NCBI RefSeq assembly: GCF_964340395.1
Contig: NC_135559.1
Location: 23,790,964 to 23,854,963 of the forward strand
Reading direction: 5' to 3'
Length of the DNA: 64,000 bases
DNA from: Glandiceps talaboti
Taxonomy: Eukaryota > Hemichordata > Enteropneusta > Spengelidae
The notes beneath the pieces were generated by a model. That model ran no database searches, was not told the DNA's origin, and was given only the letters and a program-made list of their open reading frames with translations. Below are positions 38,501 to 48,348 of this stretch, piece after piece. Position numbers and translations under genes: made by a program. The number at the start of each line of letters is the position of its first letter. Positions within the stretch are counted from its first letter, which is position 1.

Positions 38501-39446
38501 ATAGATGAAGTCAGGGATCGTAGATTAACAGTAAGTAGAACTATAGATGAATTCAGGGATTGTAGATTAACAGTAAGTAGAACTATAGATGAAGTCAGGG
38601 ATTGTAGTTTAACAGTAAGTAGAACTATAGATGAAGTCAGGGATTGTAGATTAACAGTATGTAGAACTATAGATGAAGTCAGGTATTGTAGATTAACAGT
38701 AAGTAGAACTATAGATGAAGTCAGGGATCGTAGATTAACAGTAAGTAGAACTATAGATGAATTCAGGGATCGTAGATTAACAGTAAGTAGAACTATAGAT
38801 GAAGTCAGGGATTGTAGTTTAACAGTAAGTAGAACTATAGATGAAGTCAGGGATTGTAGATTAACAGTAAGTAGAACTATAGATGAAGTCAGGGATCGTA
38901 GATTAACAGTAAGTAGAACTATAGATGAAGTCAGGGATTGTAGTTTAACAGTAAGTAGAACTATAGATGAAGTCAGGGATTGCAGATTAACAGTAAGTAG
39001 AACTATAGATGAAGTCAGGCAGTGTAGATTAACAGTAAGTAGAACTATAGATGAAGTCAGGGATTGTAGATTAACAGTAAGTAGAACTATAGATGAAGTC
39101 AGGGATCGTAGATTAACAGTAAGTAGAACTATAGATGAAGTCAGGGATTGTAGTTTAACAGTAAGTAGAACTATAGATGAAGTCAGGGATTGTAGATTAA
39201 CAGTAAGTAGAACTATAGATGAAGTCAGGCAGTGTAGATTAACAGTATGTAGAACTATAGATGAAGTCAGGGATTGTAGTTTAACAGTAAGTAGAACTAT
39301 AGATGAAGTCAGGGATTGTAGATTAACAGTAAGTAGAACTATAGATGAAGTCAGGGATTGTAGATTAACAGTAAGTAGAACTATAGATGAAGTCAGGGAT
39401 TGTAGTTTAACAGTAAGTAGAACTATAGATGAAGTCAGGGATTGTA
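32591..39446 (+). repeat. 42-bp minisatellite derived from the exon-intron junction, zone 2
   Basis: About 163 units. Each contains 27 nt matching the 3' end of the kinase exon (gatgaagtcagggat, then cgtagattaac) followed by gtaagtagaactata. Variants include gaattcagg for gaagtcagg, ggattg / ggtattg / ggcagtg, and gtatgt or gtgagt in place of gtaagt. A shortened unit with 'gtaagtagagatgaagtc' recurs near 34350, 35855 and 38290, which implies duplication of larger blocks. The period is divisible by three and has no stop in several frames. This creates a 2146-codon + strand frame (33047-39487) repeating DEVRDCRLTVSRTI and a 1056-codon frame on the minus strand; both are treated as by-products. 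Confidence 0.97.
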
Positions 39447-39745
39447 AAAAGGAACAGGGTTTCTTTTCCGTTTTTGTATTATTATAAAAGGAAACGGCAA
39501 TGGAAAAAACAAATTGTTTTCCTTTTTCGTTTTCCGATCGAGAAAACGAAAAACGAAGCAGGCACTGGTTTTTCGTTTTCATTGATTGTGTTAAATGAAA
39601 AAGGATAAAAGGAACAGCGTTTGTTTTCCGTTTTTGTATTATTATAAAAGGAAACGGCAATGGAAAAAACAAATTGTTTTCCTTTTTCGTTTTCCGATCG
39701 AGAAAACGAAAAACGAAGCAGGCACTGGTTTTTTGTTTTTCTTGT
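39447..39745. repeat. 160-bp direct duplication containing a 31-bp palindrome
   Basis: Two copies (about 39447-39606 and 39607-39745) share 'tttgtattattataaaagga' and 'ggcactggttttt'. Each holds an inverted repeat with 12-bp arms tttttcgttttc / gaaaacgaaaaa around cgatcga (39523-39553 and 39683-39713). It lies between the donor-derived satellite and the acceptor-derived copies. Confidence 0.9.
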
Positions 39746-39814
39746 TTGCAATAGACAAACAAAAAACAAATGGACGGGGTATATACACAGACTTAAATTC
39801 TTTATTTTTTTGTT

Positions 39815-40414
39815 TGTGTTTTGCAGCTCACCAAAATTATACCAAAAGTTATTCCATGACAGTTTGTTTGTTTGTGTTTTACAGCCATCAATTGTACCAA
39901 AAGTTACTCCATGACGGTTTGTTTTTTGTGTTTTACCAAAAGTTACTCCATGACAGTTTGTTTGTGTTGTACAGCCACCAATTATAATGAGTATAAAATT
40001 GGCGTCTCTGCTTGCACAATTTTTAAAATTTAAAAATTGTGCAAGCAGAGACATTCCAACTTCCATCAAAAGGCTGTGAAGCGGAATCTTTCCCTGTAGT
40101 CTCAACAGTATTATTTCAGTTTTGATTGAGTCCGTCAGGTGTCTTCAGATCTGACGCTATCTGACACTGAATCTGACGCTCAATATGATGCTAGCTGAAT
40201 CTGAATCTTAATCTGACGCCAACTTTATACTCGTCAATTATACCAAAAGTTACTCCATGACGATTTGTGTGTTTGTGTTGTACCAAAAGTTACTCCATGG
40301 CGGTTTGTTTGTTTGTGTTTTACAGCCACCAATGATGGTTTGTTTGCTTGTGTTCTTAGCCACTAATTATACCAAAAGTTACTCCATGGCGGTTTGTTTG
40401 TTTGTGTTTTACAG
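39815..40414 (+). repeat. tandem degraded copies of the last-exon 3' splice junction
   Basis: The block 'gtttgtgttttacag' plus 'ccaccaattataccaaaagt' plus 'tactccatga/tgg' recurs. AG borders precede exon-like sequence at 39827, 39885, 39975, 40326 and 40360 before the true border at 40415. Two further copies (about 39920 and 40280) lack the AG. The exon-like parts match the first ~22 nt of the real last exon but carry one extra A. In the genuine frame, copies at 39827 and 39885 therefore hit a TGA after about ten codons. One copy is split by the MITE at 39987-40234. Confidence 0.92.
39987..40234. mobile_element. 248-bp MITE with 8-bp target-site duplication (hAT-like)
   Basis: Flanking direct repeats CAATTATA lie at 39979-39986 and 40235-40242; removing one restores the acceptor-derived repeat unit exactly. 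Terminal inverted repeats are about 20 bp: left ATGAGTATAAAATTGGCGTC, right (inverted) ACGAGTATAAAGTTGGCGTC. Inside lies a perfect palindrome with 24-bp arms around one base (40004-40052, starting gtctctgcttgcacaa). 'Tctgacgc' repeats lie near 40150-40220. An 8-bp duplication is typical of hAT-superfamily transposition. There is no coding capacity. Confidence 0.88.
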
Positions 40415-40540
40415 CCACCAATTATACCAAAGTTACTCCACGATGGTGACACTCAGAACTTTGATGACTATCCCGAAGACAGCTGGCAAAGTGCTCCACC
40501 AGTTCCTAAGAAGGATGTAGAGATATTTAAAGATTTCTAA
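40415..40540 (+). CDS. PRKX: PRKX-type kinase, last exon: AGC C-tail and hydrophobic motif
   Basis: The acceptor is 'tttgtgttttacag'. The frame reads PPIIPKLLHDGDTQNFDDYP, then EDSWQSAPPVPKKDVEIF and KDF, stopping at TAA 40538-40540. It holds the PxxP-like turn, the NFDDYPED segment that packs on the ATP site, and a C-terminal FxxF hydrophobic motif (FKDF) ending the chain, as in PRKX/PKA. Only this acceptor, not the five upstream look-alikes, reads through to the full tail. The ORF joins in phase 0 to the exon ending at 30869. With the other exons the window encodes 246 residues plus stop, against about 358 for human PRKX, so roughly the first 110 residues are outside or unrecognised. Confidence 0.95.
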   Translation, partial: PPIIPKLLHDGDTQNFDDYPEDSWQSAPPVPKKDVEIFKDF

Positions 40541-40860
40541 AACAACAATTAATATACTTCAAGTGCTTTAATTAAAAAGTGTTTCTCATTTTAATATGAG
40601 GCACTTCGGAATCAGTATTCTTATTAAACAAATACTTGTATCCCCATCTATGCACAGCTAAGTTTCTACTGTCTTCCTTATGTAGGGAGTCACTATAGTA
40701 TTCAATATTGATATCAACACTTGTATCTCCAGAACCTTGCAATCATAGAACTGGCCTGATTGAGGACATGAGCTATAGGTCACTTGAAGCCACCCTAAAA
40801 ACTGTCCTGAATGTGTTATGTAGGAGTACATAACTGTGGAAACATTGACAATAAATCCAC
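40541..40860 (+). terminator. kinase 3' UTR with candidate poly(A) signal
   Basis: Directly after the stop codon, sequence without further ORF extends to AATAAA at 40850-40855, the first canonical polyadenylation hexamer seen downstream. The exact cleavage site cannot be seen from the sequence. Confidence 0.5.
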
Positions 40861-41014
40861 TCCTCTACTATAAGTGCCTTACTAGAACATTATGCCTTCA
40901 TGTAAGTGAAATTGTTTAGACAACAATCACAGCATTAATATTTGGCATATTTTAGAATGTAATTATATTTGTATTGATAGCTTTCTGTAGTGGTTAAAAC
41001 CGATAGAATACACT

Positions 41015-41600
41015 CCAAATGATCCAATTACCATGGACACACAGGTCAAATCATCCAATTACCATGGACACACAGGTCAACTCATCCCATTGCAATGGAT
41101 ATACACACAGGTCAGATGACCCAATTACTATGGATACACTGGTCAAATGATCCGATTACCATGGATACACAGGCCAGATGATCTAATACCATGAATACAC
41201 AGGTCAGAGGATCCAATTACCATGGATACACAGATCAGATGACCAAATTCAGGGATGGTGGTGGCTGAGTGGTTAGCTTGTATACCTCTTACCTCAGCAG
41301 CCTGGGTTTGAACCCACCAGGTGTCAGCTGGGTTTAAGAAGCTGCAAGTAAGAAGAGTGTCATTCAGTTTGACTCATACAATACAGGTTTTCCCTGTGTA
41401 CTCCGGTTTCCTCCTGCACTAACACTGAACCAAAGGAGGCTATAAATGGGACTAGCTCCTGTTGGTCATCCGATAAATAAATAAATTACCATAGATACAC
41501 AGGTCAGATGATCCAATTACCATGGATACACAGATCAGATGACCCAATTACCATAGATGTGAAGGTCAATTTAGCCAATAACCATAGAAATGCAGATCAG
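41015..41600. repeat. degenerate ~31-bp tandem repeat interrupted by a SINE
   Basis: About ten diverged copies of a unit containing 'ccaattaccatggatacaca' followed by 'ggtcagatgat'. The array is older and more diverged than the other satellites in the window. It is split at about 41250-41482 by the SINE insertion. Confidence 0.85.
41250..41482 (+). mobile_element. tRNA-derived SINE with 5-bp target duplication
   Basis: Pol III A box TGGCTGAGTGG at 41262-41272 and B box GGTTTGAACCC at 41305-41315 have tRNA-like spacing. A tRNA-unrelated body with 'actccggtttcctcctgcac' and a short (ATAA)n tail follow. AAATT flanks both sides (41245-41249 and 41483-41487) and the tandem repeat resumes directly after. 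It contains no protein; it would depend on a LINE partner for mobility. The body block resembles cores reported in widespread animal SINEs, but the family is not named here. Confidence 0.85.
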
Positions 41601-41835
41601 CAATTCAATCACCATGTTAAAATAGTAACCTTTTGATCAACCACCCATACTTTTCTTTCTACTGGTAACGGCTGGAAATCTTGTTTTCTTGAAAATTTGT
41701 CAAAATCAACTGAAGAGGGCGCAATGCTCTTAGACGCGGGCATACCTGCAAGTGACCATATGTTAAATTCATAAAAGTATATGTAGGCAAAGGGAGTCAT
41801 AGTTTATTTAAATAATAACACATGCCAGCGAGGGC

Positions 41836-43345
<1,510 letters not shown>

Positions 43346-43495
43346 ATATATATATGTATACCAATGTAGGTCCTTAGAAACACAAATGCCAAAAACTTGC
43401 TAAGCCACCTGACTAATATAATTCATATGCTTTAAGTTTCAATCCATAAAGTTGACTAACAGACCAAAAAACAACTAATATTTAGAATATTTGTT

Positions 43496-44615
43496 AGCCC
43501 CCGCTGGACGTAGTCCAGGACGGGGTCTTATAGATTGGGTCCGTCCATCTTGGACATTCACTGACCAATTTCTTTCAAACTTAGTAAATGGATAATGAAC
43601 TATGATTTACATATGCACATCAAATTGCTTTGGGATATGATATAATTCTGTATCTGTATCTGTATAATACTGCAGAGTAACTCAAAAATTGAGCAGTAAT
43701 CCTGCAGGTGCGCAGTCTCTAGTCATAATGAGCCATTTTTTTGTTTAAAAAGATGATTTGTGGTCAAAAAAGTTAAACTCCAAAACTACTGGACAGATTG
43801 GCCTAAATTTGGTGGGAATGTTCTTAGAAGTGTTATTCTGCACATTTTCTGTAAAACATTTTAGTCCTAGCAACAATAACCATGCCCAATAGCAACAATC
43901 AAATTTTGGTCAAAAAAGATAAACAAAATTACTGGGCAAATTTTCCTGAATTCGGAAAGCATTTTCTTAAAAGTGTTATTCTGCAGGTTTTCTGTAAAAC
44001 ATTTTGGCCCTAGCAACAATGACCCTGGCAACAACCAAATGGCAGTTTTGGTAAAATAACAACATAATCAGGTAGGCAAGTGAGTAAACATTCAAAAAAT
44101 GTATGCAAATCTCCTTAGCAACCATGGCCACACCCATACCAACACCAAAAAGGTGGTGTTTTTCACAAAGGTAACAGATTTTTGGACGTGAACAAAAATT
44201 TTAAAAATGTATGCAAATGAACCTAGCAACAAGACCACACCCATAGCAACAGCCAAATGATCATGCATATCGCAGATAACGAGTGATTAATAGACAATTG
44301 AATAAACATTCAAGAAATGTATGTAATGTGCCTAGCAACAGAACCACGCCCATAGCAACAACCAAACAATCTGGTATATTGCAAAGATAACAATATGTAT
44401 TAATAAACAATTAAATAACATCAACTAGACCACATTCATAACAACAGCCAAATAATCACTTATATTAGAAAGATAACAACAGCCAAATGATCACTTATAT
44501 TAGAAAGATAACAACAAGGATTAATAGACAAATAAATAAACATTCAAAAAATGCATGCAAATATTCAATCAATTATACAGTTGTCCTACAATGCCATTGC
44601 TACTATATTTCATAC
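43496..44615 (+). mobile_element. hairpin-headed element with the CCGGAC-type head
   Basis: The head 'tagcccccgctggacgtagt' with 'ccaggacggggtc' forms a stem. It continues 'cttggacattcactgaccaa', 'tcaaacttagtaaatggata', then the same body ('ccaaaactactggacagatt') and tandem modules as the CACAACTGAAC-headed copies. It ends near 44,615 at 'caatgccattgctactatat'. A 36-bp module is duplicated near 44443-44515. No ORF. Confidence 0.75.
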
Positions 44616-45330
44616 GATATTATATCACACTACCGTGACTTGTGACAATTGTCGGAAAACATCCATTGCAGGGCTTGTTTGTTTGTTTGTTACAATATTT
44701 GATTATGTATGTCTTATACCAAAGTATGTATGGTAACACCTATTTTATAATAAAATGAGACCATTTTCAACTATGTAGAAAACAATGTCGCCTTGAAGAA
44801 TTTCCATTATTTTTACCCAGAGAACATTGCTTATTTAGTTAAATTCAAAACAATTGTATTTACAGTTATGTTGATAAATGAGTAGATTTATTTTGTCATT
44901 GTTTGTTCACACTTACCAAATGAGTCAAACCTAGAATTAAACTATGTTCACATTGTAGAGATTGTCATTTTCTTTTGACTTTGATAAAAAAAAAGTTTAC
45001 TAGTCCTTTAGTCTACTTTAAAACTTATTAGTACCAACTTATCGACCTCACACAGGAATGTGCTAAAAATGTGCTAAAAACACACAAGATAAACTGAGGC
45101 AAAATATGCTACAACATGTACATGTAAAAATTAGAATGAATTAATACAATTCTAAATGGAGATAATAATGTATAAACATCTGATATGCTGATACTAGGAA
45201 ATGAAGAATAGACGAAATAAAACTTTGCCTTAGCTTTTTAATCACTTTACCTTTTTAGCACATTTTCACTTTTATTGTAGAACACTTTTACTGTTGATTA
45301 TTTTATTTATTTTATTCACTTTCATTTCAT
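44616..45330. other. unique AT-rich sequence
   Basis: No gene, RNA or element was recognised on either strand. Confidence 0.4.
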
Positions 45331-45331
45331 T

Positions 45332-45921
45332 AGCACAACTGAACTAATAAAGGGTTCAGTTGTGCTATAGGCTTGTGAACTAATAAGGGGTTCAGTTGTG
45401 CTATAGGCTTGTGAACTAATAAGGGGTTCAGTTTTGCTATAGGCTTGTGAACTAATAAGGGGTTCAGTTGTGCTATAGGCTTGTGAACTAATAAGGGGTT
45501 CAGTTTTGCTATAGGCTTGTGAGCTAATAAGGGGTTCAGTTGTGCTATAGGCTTGTGAACTAATAAGGGGTTCAGTTGTGCTATAGGCTTGTGAACTAAT
45601 AAGGGGTTCAGTTGTGCTATAGGCTTGTGAACTAATAAGGGGTTCAGTTTTGCTATAGGCTTGTGAACTAATAAGGGGTTCAGTTTTGCTATAGGCTTGT
45701 GAACTAATAAGGGGTTCAGTTGTGCTATAGGCTTGTGAACTAATAAGGGGTTCAGTTTTGCTATAGGCTTGTGAACTAATAAGGGGTTCAGTTGTGCTAT
45801 AGGCTTGTGAACTAATAAGGGGTTCAGTTTTGCTATAGGCTTGTGAACTAATATGGGGTTCAGTTGTGCTATAGGCTTGTGAACTAATAAGGGGTTCAGT
45901 TGTGCTATAGGCTTGTGAACT
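45332..45921. repeat. 36-bp satellite made from the element head hairpin, about 16 units
   Basis: The first unit is a complete head, tagcacaactgaactaataa then 'agggttcagttgtgctatag'. Later units repeat 'gaactaataaggggttcagt' plus 'tgtgctataggcttgt'. The only common variant is ttttgct versus ttgtgct. The array shows tandem amplification of the 5' hairpin of the dispersed element family found elsewhere in the window. Confidence 0.93.
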
Positions 45922-45930
45922 TTTTCATAT

Positions 45931-46700
45931 GCTGACTGCAGTAAATGACTTCAATGACTGCAGTAAGTTACTTCACTGACTGCAGTAAATGATTTCACTG
46001 ACTGCAGTAAATGACTTCACTGACTGCAGTAAATTACTTCACTGACTAGTAAATGACTTCACTGACTGCAGTAAATGACTTCACTGACTGCAGTAAATGA
46101 TTTCACTGACTGCAGTAAATGATTTCACTGACTGCAGTAAATGACTTCACTGACTGCAGTAAATGACTTCACTGACTGCAGTACACTGACTACAGTAAAT
46201 GACTTCACTGACTAGTAAATGACTTCACTGACTGCAGTAAATGACTTCACTGACTAGTAAATGATTTCACTGACTGCATTAATTTAAATTACTTCACTGA
46301 CTGCAGTAAATGACTTCACTGACTGCAGTAAATGATTTCACTGACTGCAGTAAATGACTTCACTGACTGCAGTAAATGACTTCACTGACTGCAGTAAATT
46401 ACTTCACTGACTAGTAAATGACTTCACTGACTGCAGTAAATGACTTCACTGACTAGTAAATGACTTCACTGACTGCAGTAAATTACTTCACTGACTGCAG
46501 TAAATTACTTCACTGACTGCAGTGATTAGTGTCAGTGCTGCATTAAATTACTTCACTGACTGCAGTAAATTACTTCACTGACTGCAGTAAATGACTTCAC
46601 TGACTGCAGTAAATGACTTCCTTGACTGCAGCAAATATTGACCTACCCTCCACAGACTACAGTAAATGTTGATCTAGACTTCACTGACTGCAGTAAATGT
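45931..46700. repeat. 22-bp satellite, about 34 units
   Basis: The unit is tgactgcagtaaatgacttc plus 'ac'; a short variant 'tgactagtaaatgacttcac' lacks two bases. The array starts immediately after the 36-bp array, with a 'tttttcat' spacer, and decays near 46,620-46,700. Confidence 0.95.
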
Positions 46701-47059
46701 TAATGTATGCATTGAAACCAAATAACAGTAATATGATAATTGCTCCAAATGCATAAATTATTGTGTTATGAATAGCCAAATAACCATATAAACAATTATT
46801 ATCCCAAATGTCTATGACTCGATCATTGACCTTCACACAAAGAAGGTCAAGTTAGATCATTCCGCTGATGAAAGCTGTAGTGTTGACAGCTGAAAATTTC
46901 GGAGAAAAAAAAAAAAAAATATTCGGTATTGAGAACAAAAGTTCAATTTGTGACAATTATTATATTTATAGGCCACATCATCTGTTAAAGTCAGAATTTC
47001 CGTGTATGATATGACTTAATCTTACTGATACAAACTAATCAACACAGATAATACTATTT
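46701..47059. other. AT-rich sequence with a hammerhead-like motif
   Basis: On the + strand at about 46859-46908 occur TCCG, CTGATGA, a hairpin AGCTG...CAGCT, GAAA and CGGA, in the order of a hammerhead. However, stem II begins after one extra A and stem III would be only AATT without a loop. It is followed by a 14-A run. The motif may be a degenerate hammerhead or one active only as a dimer; it is not called as an RNA gene. Confidence 0.35.
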
Positions 47060-47204
47060 TCGGATATTGTCACTTTTCTTTTTGTACAAAAGATATTGTT
47101 ATTCTATTATTTCCACCCTTAAAAAAGAATTAAAGTATGTTTTAACCATGTACAAAGTACAAGGTATGTGTTTACGTATATATATGCATATGTGTACAGT
47201 ATGC

Positions 47205-47475
47205 TTATCTATATGTATATGTGTATGTGTATGTGTATGTGTATGTATATGTGTATGTGTATGTGTATGTATATGTGTATATGTATGTGTATTGTGTATT
47301 GTGTATGTGTATGTGTATGTATATGTGTATGTGTATGTGTATGTATATGTGTATATGTATGTGTATTGTGTATTGTGTATGTGTATGTGTATGTATATGT
47401 GTATGTGTATGTGTATATGTGTGTATTGTGTATGTGTATGTGTATTGTGTATGTAATATTTGCATGTGTGTAGGT
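47205..47475. repeat. (GTATGT)n microsatellite
   Basis: Interleaved gtatgt, gtatat and gtattg units; ORFs over it are low-complexity. Confidence 0.95.
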
Positions 47476-47539
47476 AAAACCATTTGGTTTGTTGCCATGG
47501 TACTTGAATGGTGGTACCTATTTATGACACAAACTATAT

Positions 47540-48312
47540 TTAGCCCCCACCGGACGCAGTCCGGGATGGGGACTTTGGGTTCCGTCAGTCCGTGCATGTG
47601 TGCATGCGTGCATGCATGCATGCGTCCATGTGTCAGTGCGTGCGTCCAGAGCCATATCTTGGACATTCATTGACTGAATTCTTTCAAACTTAGCAAATGG
47701 ATAATGAACTATGACATACATATGCACATCTATTTGTTTTGGGATATGATGCAATTTAGCCAACTTAGAGCCATCATGTGATTTTCGGTCAAAAACATAA
47801 ACTCCAAAACTACTGGGCAGATTGGCCTGAAATTTGGTGGGAATGTTCTCAGAAGTATTATTCTGCAGATTTTCTGTAAAACATTTTGGCCACAGCAACA
47901 ATAACCACACCCATAGCAACAACCAAATGGCAGCGTGTTTTGGTCAAATAACAACATCATCAGGTAGACAAGTGAGTAACATTCAAAAATTGTATGCAAA
48001 TATCCTTAGAAACCATGACCAATAGCAACAGCCAATCAGTGGTGTTTTTACAAAGATAACAGGGATTTTCAGACAAGTGAACAAACATTTTTAAAATGTA
48101 TGCAAATGAACCTAGCATCAAGACCACTCCCATACCAACAGCCAAATGATCATGCATTTCACAAAGATAACATTTATTAATAGGCAATTCAATAAACATT
48201 CAAGAAATGTATGTAAATGTGCCTAGCAACAGGACCATGCCCATAGCAACAATCAAATGATCCAGTATATTGCAAAGTTAATATGTATAAATAGACTATT
48301 AAAATAAACATT
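47540..48312 (+). mobile_element. hairpin-headed element with the CCGGAC-type head
   Basis: The head TAGCCCCCACCGGACGCAGT followed by CCGGGATGGGG forms a strong stem (CCGGAC / GTCCGG with a CCCC / GGGG extension). Then come 'ccgtcagtccgtgcatg', a GCAT-rich simple repeat, 'tcttggacattcattgac' and the shared body and modules. It ends at about 48,312, directly before the 39-bp satellite. No coding capacity. Confidence 0.8.
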
Positions 48313-48348
48313 CATCTCCGATGACGGCTTGTTGATAGAAGATTTGTA

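Noticed and set aside
33047-39487. 2146-codon open reading frame as a giant repeat protein gene
   Set aside because: It is produced by a stop-free 42-bp tandem unit copied from the kinase exon-intron junction. It lies inside an intron, has no independent start context, and the same array is open on the other strand as well.
36592-39762. 1056-codon minus-strand ORF
   Set aside because: It is the reverse frame of the same 42-bp satellite extended into the 160-bp duplication; the peptide repeats SLTSSIVLLTVNLQ with no domain.
39827-40360. Upstream AG borders as the true start of the last kinase exon
   Set aside because: Their downstream sequence shifts frame and stops, or never reaches the NFDDYPED/FKDF tail; only 40415 yields a complete AGC C-tail.
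41254-41330. tRNA gene
   Set aside because: A and B boxes are present, but the acceptor stem does not close and the sequence continues into a SINE body with tail and target duplication.
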